NCBI GenBank assembly: GCA_024229515.1
Contig: JAAESI010000216.1
Span: forward strand, 150,767-214,766
Length of the DNA: 64,000 nt
Source of the DNA: Pseudomonadota bacterium
GTDB lineage: Bacteria; Myxococcota_A; UBA796; UBA9615
Direction of reading: 5' to 3'
Shown: piece by piece, positions 20,085-28,894 of the stretch
Numbering within the stretch: position 1 is the stretch's first letter
How the letters are laid out: every line of letters begins with the position of its first letter
Made by a program: the position numbers and the translations under genes
The notes under the pieces: model-generated
Seen by the model: the letters and a program-made list of their open reading frames with translations, nothing else
The model's database searches: none
What the model was told of the DNA's origin: nothing

Positions 20085-23000
20085 TTAGCGACCCCACAGC
20101 AGGCCGGGGAAGCCTCCGTCGGCGTTGCCCTGGTCGCACTGGGTCGATGTGCAGAGCTCACCGGCGCCGTAGCTCGCTCCGCTCGTGTTCAGCGGGCCGA
20201 CTCCGAGCCCGACGGCGGTGTCGTTCGTGTTGCAGTTGCCCTCCTGGTTCGCGGTGAACCCGAAGCGCACGCGACGGTACTGGTACGGCGAGTTGATCCC
20301 GAACCACTGGCAGTTGGGCTGCACCGACCAACCGCTGTACAGCTGCCCGTCGAAGCCCGAGCCGATCTGCACGTCGGCACCGGCGAAGAGGTCGATGGCG
20401 GCGTCCCCGGTGGTGTCCGCGTAGATGCAGTGCCCGCCCTCGGTGGGGAAGCAACCCCGCGCTTCGAGCATCGGCAGGTCGACCATCGCCTGCAGCTTGG
20501 CGTCGTCGCTCGTGTCCTCGTCGAGGTTGGCCTCGTTGAGCAGGTCCGTGTCGGTCCAGAGACTGTCGGTGTATCCGAACGTCGAGTCGCCGGACGCCTT
20601 CATCAGCAGCGTCCAGCCGCCCCCGTCGGTCGTCTGGTCGCAGTACGCCTCGAATGCGCCGAACCCGTCGGGGTCGATCCAGTAGACGCCGTCGTCGGCG
20701 AGGTCGTCCGCCTCCACGATCGCGGAGCAGTCGTAGGCGGGGCAGCCCACGCCGTCGCCGTGCAGATCGTTGGTGATCAGCAGCTCCCACGAGCCGACGG
20801 TGCCGATGTCGCCTCCGTCGTCGTCGTTGATGGTCAGGGTCCAGGTGCCCACCGGGTCCTCTCCGTCGAAGGCGCTGAGTGCGTTCTCGGGGATCCAGCG
20901 GCCAGTGAACGGCGCGGCCGATGAGCCCACGCCGTCGATGGCCACGCCGGCCTCGTCGTCGAAGATGGTGTGGACCATGTCGTCGCCGCCGCCGCCGTCG
21001 TCGTCGATCACGAGGACCGACGTTCCGGCCGGGGACTCGAGCGTGATCTCGAGGTCCCCCACGAAGGTGTGCTCTAGGTCGATGCGGAGGTCGAGGTCGT
21101 CGATGAGCTCGCCCTCGGTGATGTCCACCGTCTGGACGGTCGGGCCGGAGCTGGCGGCCGGGTCCGTGGGGATGCGCTCGCTTGCGCCATCGACGTAGAC
21201 GAGCGGGCTCCCGAAGCCGTCGTCCAGGGCGCCGTCGCAGTCGTTGTCCGCGTTGTCGCAGATCTCCGTCGCGCCCGGGTAGGAGGTGTCGTCCGTGTCG
21301 TCGCAGTCGTCGCAGGACAACGCGCCGTCGCTGTCGCCGTCGGTCTCGTCACCTTCGAAGTGCAGGTTCATCGCCCACGGCGGATCCTCGAAGTCCGACG
21401 CGCCCCAGGTGACGGTGCTGGTTGCGGCGTGCACGCCCTCGCCGCCGGAGGTCAGGTCGCCCACCGAAGTGGGGACGGGCGTGAACCCGGTCGACTGCAC
21501 GAACCCGACGGTGCCGGAGGCCACATCCCAGGCCGCGAGGTACGTGTAGTAGAGGCTCGGGTCGAGGGTGTGGACCAGGGCCCCGGACTGGTGCCAGACC
21601 TCCACGTTGTCGTCGGCGGCGCCGACGGTGACGGTGTTGAGCGCCACGCGGGTGTACGCGCCGAGCGCGCTCGCTCCCTCGTACAGCGCGAACTCGATCT
21701 GGGCGCCGGCGGGCGCGGTCAGCAGCGCTTCCATCGACGTGGTGGTCGCGGCGACGTCCGGGTCGAACGTGTTGGAGATCGCGTACTCGACCTGGGTCTG
21801 TGCGTCCGTCAGCTCGCCCGGGAGGAGCGAGAAGTCGGCGAAGGTCGCCCCATCGCAGTCGTTGTCGGCGTCGTCGCAGAGTTCGACGTTGCCGGGGAAG
21901 TTGTTGATGTCGACGTCGTCGCAGTCACCGTCGCACTCGGTCACTCCGTCGAGATCGTCGTCGATCTCTTCAGCGCTCAGGAACGTGTCGCAGTCGTTGT
22001 CCTGGCCGTCACAGATCTCGGTGTTGCCCGGGAAGTTGGCGGGGTCGGTGTCGTCGCACTCCGCGCAGGCGATCACGCCGTCGCCGTCTTCGTCGGTCTC
22101 GCCCCCGGCGAAGTCGAGCAGGCCATTGCAGTCGTTGTCGGCTTCGTCGCAGACCTCGGTGCCGCCCGGAAGCGACGTGATGTCGTCGTCGTCGCAGTCC
22201 AGGCACGAGGCGGAACCGTCGCCGTCGAGGTCGGCACCGCCGACGCCGGCGATCGTGATCGACCAACTGTTCAGCGTGCCCGTGTCGCCGCCCGCGTCGT
22301 CAAAGATCGACAGGGTCCAGGTGCCGCCCGCGCCTTCGGCGTCGAAGGCGGACAACGGCTCGGTGGGAGAGAAGGTGCCGGTGAAGGGGGCGGTCTCACC
22401 CACGATGCTCGAGGCCGCCTCGTCGTCGAAAATCGTCCCCGTGAAGTCGTCGCCGCCGCCGCCCTCGTCGGCGACGAGCAGGACCTCCGTGCCGGCGGGG
22501 GAGATCAGCGTCGCTTCGATGTCCGCGACCCAGGTGTGGGTGAGGTCCAACGCGACGTTGACGTCGCCGATCGTGATGTCGGCCGGGTTCCAGGCGGTCT
22601 GAATGGTGAAGCCGGTGCTGGCCGCGGTGTCTTCGGGAATGGCCACGGCGCCGGCGCCCGTCAGGACGAGGGTGATGTCCTCGTCGATGGAGGAGTCGCA
22701 GTTGTTGTCGACGTTGTCGCAGACCTCCTCCGCGCCCGGGAAGGTCGTGTCGTCGTTGTCGTCGCAGTCGCCGTCGCACTCGGTGAAGGTGTCGAGGTCG
22801 TCGTCGATCTCCTCAGCTCCGAGGAGGGTGTCGCAGTCGTTGTCCTGCCCGTCGCAGATCTCGGCGTTGCCGGGGAAGTTGGCGATGTCGTTGTCGTCGC
22901 AGTCGTCGTCGTCGTTGCCCTCGATGCCGTCGGGCCCGCACACCGTCACGCCGTCGCCGTCCACGTCGTCCAAGCACGGATCGACCGCGTCGTCGTCGTC

Positions 23001-23249
23001 GGTTGCGTCGTCGTCGTCGGTTGCGTCGTCGTCGTCGGTTGCGTCGTCGTCGTCGGTTGCGTCGTCGTCGTCGGTTGCGTCGTCGTCGTCGGTTGCGTCG
23101 TCGTCATCGACCGCGTCGTCGTCGTCCGGCGGGGTCGTCGGGCAGCCGGACACTCCGACCGCCAGGAGCGCTGCGACCAGAAGCGCACGGAGCTTCGCCC
23201 ACCCAAGAGTGTTCACGATCGCCTGCTCAAACAGAGTCGGACTGCCCAT
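20085..23249 (-). CDS. 1054-residue modular lipoprotein: MopE repeats, two P-domains, fibrinogen-like C-terminus
   Basis: The ATG at 23249 gives a signal ending GVSGC, then seven or eight DDDDA-type hexapeptides. Several MopE metal-binding units (for example FPGNAEICDGQDNDCD) alternate with two proprotein-convertase P-type beta domains (DLTHTWVADIEATLISPAGT and DLEHTFVGDLEITLESPAGT). In between is a beta-rich domain of about 200 residues. The C-terminus is fibrinogen-like: GVYWIDPDGFGAFEAYCDQ, TTDGGGWTLLMKASGDSTFG, and NCQWFGINSPYQYRRVRFGF. It is probably an outer-surface, calcium-binding adhesin. This is the largest surface protein here, and its frame is intact. Confidence 0.85.
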   Translation of the reverse strand: MGSPTLFEQAIVNTLGWAKLRALLVAALLAVGVSGCPTTPPDDDDAVDDDDATDDDDATDDDDATDDDDATDDDDATDDDDATDDDDAVDPCLDDVDGDGVTVCGPDGIEGNDDDDCDDNDIANFPGNAEICDGQDNDCDTLLGAEEIDDDLDTFTECDGDCDDNDDTTFPGAEEVCDNVDNNCDSSIDEDITLVLTGAGAVAIPEDTAASTGFTIQTAWNPADITIGDVNVALDLTHTWVADIEATLISPAGTEVLLVADEGGGGDDFTGTIFDDEAASSIVGETAPFTGTFSPTEPLSAFDAEGAGGTWTLSIFDDAGGDTGTLNSWSITIAGVGGADLDGDGSASCLDCDDDDITSLPGGTEVCDEADNDCNGLLDFAGGETDEDGDGVIACAECDDTDPANFPGNTEICDGQDNDCDTFLSAEEIDDDLDGVTECDGDCDDVDINNFPGNVELCDDADNDCDGATFADFSLLPGELTDAQTQVEYAISNTFDPDVAATTTSMEALLTAPAGAQIEFALYEGASALGAYTRVALNTVTVGAADDNVEVWHQSGALVHTLDPSLYYTYLAAWDVASGTVGFVQSTGFTPVPTSVGDLTSGGEGVHAATSTVTWGASDFEDPPWAMNLHFEGDETDGDSDGALSCDDCDDTDDTSYPGATEICDNADNDCDGALDDGFGSPLVYVDGASERIPTDPAASSGPTVQTVDITEGELIDDLDLRIDLEHTFVGDLEITLESPAGTSVLVIDDDGGGGDDMVHTIFDDEAGVAIDGVGSSAAPFTGRWIPENALSAFDGEDPVGTWTLTINDDDGGDIGTVGSWELLITNDLHGDGVGCPAYDCSAIVEADDLADDGVYWIDPDGFGAFEAYCDQTTDGGGWTLLMKASGDSTFGYTDSLWTDTDLLNEANLDEDTSDDAKLQAMVDLPMLEARGCFPTEGGHCIYADTTGDAAIDLFAGADVQIGSGFDGQLYSGWSVQPNCQWFGINSPYQYRRVRFGFTANQEGNCNTNDTAVGLGVGPLNTSGASYGAGELCTSTQCDQGNADGGFPGLLWGR
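22987..23130. repeat. 18-bp tandem repeat coding for an Asp-rich linker
   Basis: Six identical 18-base units (GCGTCGTCGTCGTCGGTT on the plus strand) from 22987 to 23094, then two diverged units to 23130. Each unit encodes the hexapeptide TDDDDA of the lipoprotein at 20085. The copy number is likely to vary by slippage, which would change the length of the surface tether. Confidence 0.9.
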
Positions 23250-23354
23250 CTTGCTCACCCTCGGTCGCGAGCCATGCGTTCCCCCGCCCTCGCCGCGGCG
23301 GCAAGGGTACTCGGCCTCGGCGACCGATGGGCGCCGCTCAGATATCATCGGGGC

Positions 23355-23909
23355 ATGGCGACGGCCCTCCTCGTGGCGACACCCCAGATGGTCGATGTGT
23401 TCTTCAGCAAGACCGTCGTCTTGTTGTGCGAATACAACGAGGAAGGCGCGATCGGCATCGTCGTGAACCGCCTCACGGGGCTGGACGCGGACAAGGTCCT
23501 GGATCAGATGGAAGTGCCCGCCGGCGGCGGCATCGCCGGCCCCGTGCATTGGGGCGGACCGGTCCAGCCCGGCGCGGTGTTTCTCACCTACGCCCGCCCC
23601 TCGGCGGCGGACGGCCAGCAGGACGAGGCGGTGTTCGAGGTCGGCGAGACGATCGGCGTCTCCCCCAGCCGGGTCGTCATCGAAGCCGTCGCCGGAGAAT
23701 CCGAAAACGCCGGCGCGTTCCTGTCGCTGGGCTACGCGGGCTGGGCCCCCGGCCAGCTCGACGGGGAGATCGAGACCGGCTCCTGGATCTACATGGAGGT
23801 GGACCAGGAGATGCTGTTCTCGTTGCCCGCGGACGAGCGGTGGCAGCACTGCATCGACAGCCTGGGCGTCGATCCCGCGATGATCTGGATGACGCCGGTC
23901 AGCGAGTAG
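23355..23909 (+). CDS. YqgE/AlgH family protein
   Basis: 184 residues of the conserved YqgE fold, cytoplasmic and of uncertain function. Seen here: LLVATPQMVDVFFSKTVVLL, EGAIGIVVNRLTG, VHWGGPVQPGAVFLTY, FLSLGYAGWAPGQLDGEI and the tail WQHCIDSLGVDPAMIWM. The ATG at 23355 matches the usual start of the family; a TATCAT box at 23343-23348 could be a -10 element, which would make the message nearly leaderless. Upstream, 23250-23354 holds only this and the divergent lipoprotein's leader. Confidence 0.9.
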   Translation: MATALLVATPQMVDVFFSKTVVLLCEYNEEGAIGIVVNRLTGLDADKVLDQMEVPAGGGIAGPVHWGGPVQPGAVFLTYARPSAADGQQDEAVFEVGETIGVSPSRVVIEAVAGESENAGAFLSLGYAGWAPGQLDGEIETGSWIYMEVDQEMLFSLPADERWQHCIDSLGVDPAMIWMTPVSE

Positions 23910-24096
23910 CCCCTCGGGGGATCCCCGGGCAAGTCCTCGGGGATTGGCCGTTACCAACCTCATGACGCCCCGTGGAAGCAGCGTGAACTCCTGAGCCAAC
24001 AACCGGGACTCGGCCGCATATCCAGCTTGCTTTCCAACCCGCACTCTTGGATACGCCGCACCTCCAGAGGGGCGAGATGGCGGTTCGAGGTGCTCG

Positions 24097-25215
24097 ATGC
24101 GGATCAGAATCCAGGTTGTGCTTCCTCTGCTGCTGGCAGTGGGCTGTGCGCCCACCGAGCGTGGCCCGGCGCCGTTTTCGGTGCCCGCACCGAGCGCGAA
24201 TGCGACCGCCGATCCGTTGCCGTCCGTCGATCCGGCGGGGACGGTGGCGGCCGACGGCACGGCGATCTCCGTCCGCCACGACCCCACCGCGACGTGGGCC
24301 TCGGGAGCCCAACCCGTCTACGACGACGCGGCCTACGTCGCCCTCGCGCGCGCCTTGGCGCCGTCGGGTTTCGATCTCGACGGATGTGCCGCGCACCTGC
24401 CTGAGGAGCTTCGTTCGCTGGCCGATCCACCGCCGCCGTTTGACCCTTGGGGCGCCGACGAGCTGCGCGACGACCTGATGCTCGGGCTCGGGATATCGAG
24501 GTTCCTGGACGGCCTCGACGCGCGCTCCCTCGAAGTCGTCCTCGTGGATCAGCGACTCGACGGCGGCGTGCGTGAGCAGGTGCTGCTCGCCACCGACCCG
24601 CTGGTCGGCACGATGCAGTGGCGGCTGCTGTGGCCGGACGTTGGGTCCGCGTCGCTGGCGGCGATCATCGCGCTCCCGGGCCACCCCTCCACCGACGACG
24701 CGGCGCAGGAGTTCATCGATCTCGCTCACGGCCGCGACTACCCCCGCAACGGCCGGCTGCTCGCGGTCTCCTCCAACCGGGTGTACGACGCCTGGTACGC
24801 CGAGAGCGAGGCCAACGCCTACCTGCTGTGCGCGGGCTCCTCGCTGATGGCGGTCCGCCACTACGAGACCCTCCTGTTGGATCGGTACCTGCGCTACCTG
24901 GGCATCGACGACATCGCCCTCGTCGGCCACTCCGGCGGGAGCATCGCCTTGAACGCGCTCGTGCGCTGGGACTGGCGTTGGACCGGTGCGGTCTCCGACA
25001 TGGAGAGCAACTACGCCTCCGGCCTTCCCTGCGAGCTGGACGAGCCCGGCGGGGCCTGGTGCCTGCTGGACGAGGTCCACCCCCACCTCGCCTCACGGTT
25101 CCCGCAGATCAACGACCTCGGCCTCGCCCCCCGGCAGGTGCCCTGATTCCAACAGGAGTATGGCTACCCCCTCGGGGTCGGCCCGGTCCTGGAGTTCCTC
25201 GACGATTCGGAGTGA
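24097..25215 (+). CDS. Alpha/beta-hydrolase-like lipoprotein with in-frame TGA at 25144
   Basis: The start at 24097 gives a lipoprotein signal (LLLAVGC). The C-terminal half has a hydrolase elbow (IALVGHSGGSIALNALV) with the candidate nucleophile serine, and LAAIIALPGHP earlier. A TGA at 25144-25146 would end the protein after 349 residues, but the same frame continues with QQEYGYPLGVGPVLEFLDD to a TGA at 25213-25215. A single C-to-T change from CGA would explain the stop. The extension looks genuine, carrying the usual C-terminal helix. Esterase or lipase-like activity is inferred only from the elbow. The gap 23910-24096 upstream holds no other gene. Confidence 0.6.
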
Positions 25216-25221
25216 CGTCGA

Positions 25222-25485
25222 CTAGCGCTTCAACTGTCGCTGCAGGATGCGCTGCTTGTTGGACGGCAATCGCTCCGCGATCACGGCGACCACGACCGCT
25301 TTGACGCCGACGGCGTCCAGCCCCCGGACCGAATTCAAGACCGAGTCCGCACAGTGCTGCAGTCCACACCGGGCGAGTTCATCCACCGTCACCGGGCACC
25401 GGATCTCCTCCCGGTGGAGAACCCGCAGGAGCTTCTTGAGATCGTCGATTGTGACTTCGGTCAGACCAGCAGCGGCGTCGAACAT
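25222..25485 (-). CDS. Conserved hypothetical small protein
   Basis: 87 residues from the ATG at 25485: MFDAAAGLTEVTIDDLKKLL, then an Arg/Leu-rich helix with two cysteines (IRCPVTVDELARCGLQHC) and the terminal AVVVAVIAERLPSNKQRILQ. Predominantly helical, cytoplasmic, no signal peptide. I recall similar proteins only as hypothetical. It is divergent from the CBS protein with only 23 bases between starts, so one control region serves both. Confidence 0.55.
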   Translation of the reverse strand: MFDAAAGLTEVTIDDLKKLLRVLHREEIRCPVTVDELARCGLQHCADSVLNSVRGLDAVGVKAVVVAVIAERLPSNKQRILQRQLKR

Positions 25486-25508
25486 GCGGGCCAAGATACG
25501 CTGACGAC

Positions 25509-25985
25509 ATGCCTGCCACGACTACCGCCCGCGAGATCATGACGGCGGAGGTCTCGACCTTCGGCCCGGACGTTCCCCTGCTGGACGCCGCGCGCACGTT
25601 GTTCGACAACCGCTGGGCCGGCGCCCCGGTCCTGGAGCACGGCAAGATCGTCGGCGTGCTGTCGCTGGCTGACGTCATCGCCCAGGAGCGGTCGGTGCAT
25701 GCCCCGACGCCGATCATCGTGTTCGACGCGCTGCTCTACCTCGGCACGCGTCGGTTCGAGAAGGAGATGAAGAAGATCACCGCGATGACGGTGCGGAACG
25801 CGATGACGTCGCCGGCCAAGACCGTCAGCCCCACGACCAAGGTCTCCGAGATCGCCGCGATGATGATCGACGACGGCCTCTCGACGGTTCCAGTGGTCGA
25901 AGACGGCGAGCTCGTCGGGCTCGTCGGCCGCCGCGACGTGGTCCGGCTCGTGCTCGGCCGCGACCGGGCCGATTCGGAGCAATAA
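25509..25985 (+). CDS. Tandem CBS-domain protein
   Basis: 158 residues comprising two CBS motifs (REIMTAEVSTFGPDVPLLDA...GVLSLADVI and RNAMTSPAKTVSPTTKVSEI...GLVGRRDVVRLVLG). CBS pairs bind adenosine nucleotides and report energy state. There is no fused catalytic domain. About 40 residues between the pairs form a charged helix (RRFEKEMKKITAMT). It ends 83 bases before the flotillin operon; that gap contains a GGGAGA ribosome site but no clear terminator, so readthrough is possible. Confidence 0.9.
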   Translation: MPATTTAREIMTAEVSTFGPDVPLLDAARTLFDNRWAGAPVLEHGKIVGVLSLADVIAQERSVHAPTPIIVFDALLYLGTRRFEKEMKKITAMTVRNAMTSPAKTVSPTTKVSEIAAMMIDDGLSTVPVVEDGELVGLVGRRDVVRLVLGRDRADSEQ

Positions 25986-26068
25986 CCGGGTCAGAACCCT
26001 CGTAGTGCAGCGAGACCGCGCCCCCTGAGAACGTGGGATACTCCGCGGTCCTTGGGGAGAGGGAGACA

Positions 26069-26893
26069 ATGACCGAGTTCCTGCAGGCCATCGTCGCGTT
26101 TCCGACGATTCTGTTCACCATCCCGGTGGGCCTCTCGGTCTTGTACTGGTTCTTCGTCGTGCTCGGCGCGGTCGACATCGACCTCATCCACATCGACGGA
26201 CTCGAGGGGGCCGCGGAGGCGCTCGACGGCGCGATGGATGCGGGCGCCGAGGCAATCGACGGCGCGCTGGACGCCGGCGCCGAGGCGGCCGAAGCCATCG
26301 ACTCGGGATTGGACGTCGCCGAAGGGGCAGCTCACTCCGTCACCGGTCCGCTCAAGGCGCTGCTGGGGATGATGAACGCGCTGAACCTGACGTCGGTTCC
26401 GCTGACGGTCTCGTTCAGCTTCATGGCGCTGTTCGGCTGGGCCCTCAGCTACGCGGGAATGGCCTACGCGGCCCCCGCGCTGTCGCTCTCTCCGGTCGTG
26501 CTCGCCAGCCTCGTGGCGGTGTCCGCCTTCGTGGTCGGCACCGGCATCACGTCGGTCGTCGTCAAGCCCCTGGCCCCGCTGTTCAAGACCGACCTGGCGC
26601 GCGACAACTGCTCGCTCATCGGCCTGACTGCGGAGATCACCACCGGCCGCGTCGACGGCGGCTTCGGCCAGGCCGAAGTCAGCGACTCGGGCGACCACAT
26701 GCTCATCCAGGTGCGCTGCGACCACGCCAGCGGCCTGAGCAAGGGCGACCACGCACTCATCATCGGATTTGATCGCAAGCGGGAGGCGTTCGTAGTCGAG
26801 CGCCTCTCCGCAATGAACCTCACGTCGGCTCAAGAAGAAGTCGACGCTCTCGAGCGGGCTGCGCAACCCGTTCGCCAACCACAGAAGGGTTAA
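26069..26893 (+). CDS. YqiJ-like (DUF1449) membrane protein, flotillin partner
   Basis: 274 residues with a GGGAGA ribosome site. A first hydrophobic block (FPTILFTIPVGLSVLYWFFV) is followed by an Ala/Asp/Gly-rich periodic stretch (LDGAMDAGAEAIDGALDAGA). Two further helices come at SFSFMALFGWALSYAGM and SPVVLASLVAVSAFVVG. The C-terminus is an OB-like beta domain (GLTAEITTGRVDGGFGQAEV, KGDHALIIGFDRKREAFVVE) as in YqiJ/YuaF/NfeD-type proteins. Members pair with flotillins next door; here the flotillin starts six bases later, which supports the call. Confidence 0.8.
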   Translation: MTEFLQAIVAFPTILFTIPVGLSVLYWFFVVLGAVDIDLIHIDGLEGAAEALDGAMDAGAEAIDGALDAGAEAAEAIDSGLDVAEGAAHSVTGPLKALLGMMNALNLTSVPLTVSFSFMALFGWALSYAGMAYAAPALSLSPVVLASLVAVSAFVVGTGITSVVVKPLAPLFKTDLARDNCSLIGLTAEITTGRVDGGFGQAEVSDSGDHMLIQVRCDHASGLSKGDHALIIGFDRKREAFVVERLSAMNLTSAQEEVDALERAAQPVRQPQKG

Positions 26894-26899
26894 ACAGAC

Positions 26900-28894
26900 A
26901 TGCTCCCCATGATCATCAGCTTTGGAGGCATCGCCCTCCTTGTCACCGTCGGCGTCCTCGTCATGGTGGCCCGGTTCTATCGCAAGGTCGATCAGGGCCG
27001 CGCGCTCATCGTGAACAAGATGAAAGCGGAACCGGAAGTGACGTTCACCGGCGGCGTCGTGCTGCCCATCATCCACCGCGCAGAGGTCATGGACATCTCG
27101 GTCAAGACGATCGAAGTGGACCGCCGCGGCAAGGAAGGCCTCATCTGCCAGGACAACATCCGGGCGGACATCAAGGTGACCTTCTACGTGCGCGTCAACA
27201 AGACCAAGGACGACGTCCTCAAGGTCGCGCAGTCCGTCGGCTGCAAGCGCGCCTCCGACCAGGCGACGCTGGAAGAGCTCTTCCTCGCGAAGTTCTCCGA
27301 GGCCCTCAAGACGGTCGGCAAGCGCATGGACTTCGTCGAGCTGTACACGCAGCGAGACGACTTCAAGGACCGGATCATCGAGGTCATCGGCCGCGACCTG
27401 AACGGCTACTCGCTGGAAGACGGCGCCATCGATTACCTGGAGCAGACGCCCCTGGAGTCGCTGGACAAGCACAACATCCTGGACGCTCAGGGCATTCGGA
27501 AGATCACCAAGATCACGACCGAGCAGAACATCCAGACCGAGGAGCGGCTTCAGGAGGAGCGCCAGGAGTTGGTGCGCCTGAAGGTCTCCGCGGACGAGAA
27601 GGTCTTCGAGCAGGAGCGCCGCCGCGCTGACGCCGAGGCCAAGAAGGACCGCGAGATCGCCACCGTGCAGGCTCGCGAGCTGGCCGAGACCGAGGTCATC
27701 CAGGCCGAAGAGAAGCGCCGCTCCGAGCTGGCGCGCCTCAAGGCCCAGGAGGAGATCGAGGTCCAGGCGCTGAACAAGCAGCGTCAGGTCGAGGTCGCCG
27801 ACAAGGACCGCGAGCGGGTGGTCGGCATCAAGGCCGAGCAGGTGACGCGCGACCGAGAGTTGGAGCGCATCAGCCGCGAACGTGACGTCGATCTCGGCGA
27901 CATCGCCAAGGAGAAGGCGGTCGAGGTCGAGAAGAAGGAAATCGCCGAAGTGGTCCGCCAGCGCGTCGCCGTCGACAAGGGCGTCGCCGAGGAGGAGGAG
28001 CGCATCAAGGACCTGCGCGTGGTCGCCGAGGCCAAGCGCCTCAAGGACCAGGTCGTCATCGCCGCCGAGGGCGAAGCGGAGCAGGCGCTCATCATGAGCA
28101 TCAAGGCCGCCGAAGCCGCGGAGAAGTCGGCCGAGCACGCCGCCAAGGAGAAGGTCGTGCTCGCCCAGGCGGACCTGCAGGCCGCGGACATCGAGGCCAA
28201 GGCGATGATTCGCATGGCTGAAGGTACGCAGGCTGAGGAAGCCGCCAGCGGGCTGGCCCGTGCCAAGGTCATGGAGGCGCACGCCGCCGCGCTCGAGAAG
28301 GAAGGCCTCGCCGAGGCGAAGGTCATCCGCGAGAAGATGGACGCGCAGGCTGAGGGCGAGACCAAGGTCGGCCACGCCGCCGCGGTCGTCACCGAAGAGA
28401 AGCTCGCCGCCGAGGCTGCCGGCATCACCGCGAAGGCCGCGGCGATGAAGGAGCTCGAGGGCCAGGGTTGGCAGCACGAGGAGTTCCGCCTCAAGCTCGC
28501 CGCCATCAAGGAGCTGCAGCTCGAGGGGCTCAAGATCAAGCAGGCCGTCGCCGAGGCGCAGGCCGAGGTCCTGGGCAAGGCGTTCGGTGAGGCCGACATC
28601 AAGATTGTCGGCGGCGACGGAGCCTTCTTCGACAAGTTCATGAAGTCGATGGCCGTCGGCCACGGCGTCGATGGAATGTTCGAGGAGAGCGACACGCTGA
28701 GCACCGTCTTCGGCAAGTACCTGCAGGGCGAGGGGGACCTCCCCGGCGACCTCAAGGACATGCTGTCGGGGCTGGACGCGGGCGCGGTTCGTGACCTGAG
28801 CCTGGCAGCGCTGGCGGGCAAGGTGGCGGCCGGGGGCGGACTGCCCGAGGTGGTGTCTGACGTCATCGAAGCCACGACGACCCAGGACAGCTAA
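26900..28894 (+). CDS. Flotillin (YqiK-like SPFH protein)
   Basis: 664 residues. One N-terminal membrane segment (residues 5-23), then an SPFH/band-7 domain (YRKVDQGRALIVNKMKAEPE, VKTIEVDRRGKEGLICQDNI, IRADIKVTFYVRVNKTKDDV). A very long Ala/Glu/Lys coiled coil occupies roughly residues 205-560. A C-terminal region with LGKAFGEADIKIVGGDGAFF matches the flotillin end. Flotillins build membrane microdomains as large cages. Position between the YqiJ-like gene and the giant ATPase, with no bases between its stop and the next ATG, makes this a tight three-gene unit. Confidence 0.93.
   Translation: MLPMIISFGGIALLVTVGVLVMVARFYRKVDQGRALIVNKMKAEPEVTFTGGVVLPIIHRAEVMDISVKTIEVDRRGKEGLICQDNIRADIKVTFYVRVNKTKDDVLKVAQSVGCKRASDQATLEELFLAKFSEALKTVGKRMDFVELYTQRDDFKDRIIEVIGRDLNGYSLEDGAIDYLEQTPLESLDKHNILDAQGIRKITKITTEQNIQTEERLQEERQELVRLKVSADEKVFEQERRRADAEAKKDREIATVQARELAETEVIQAEEKRRSELARLKAQEEIEVQALNKQRQVEVADKDRERVVGIKAEQVTRDRELERISRERDVDLGDIAKEKAVEVEKKEIAEVVRQRVAVDKGVAEEEERIKDLRVVAEAKRLKDQVVIAAEGEAEQALIMSIKAAEAAEKSAEHAAKEKVVLAQADLQAADIEAKAMIRMAEGTQAEEAASGLARAKVMEAHAAALEKEGLAEAKVIREKMDAQAEGETKVGHAAAVVTEEKLAAEAAGITAKAAAMKELEGQGWQHEEFRLKLAAIKELQLEGLKIKQAVAEAQAEVLGKAFGEADIKIVGGDGAFFDKFMKSMAVGHGVDGMFEESDTLSTVFGKYLQGEGDLPGDLKDMLSGLDAGAVRDLSLAALAGKVAAGGGLPEVVSDVIEATTTQDS

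Noticed and set aside
22987..23130. Short regular repeats that might suggest a CRISPR array
   Set aside because: Units are 18 bp with no unique spacers and lie in frame inside a coding sequence, encoding an Asp linker.
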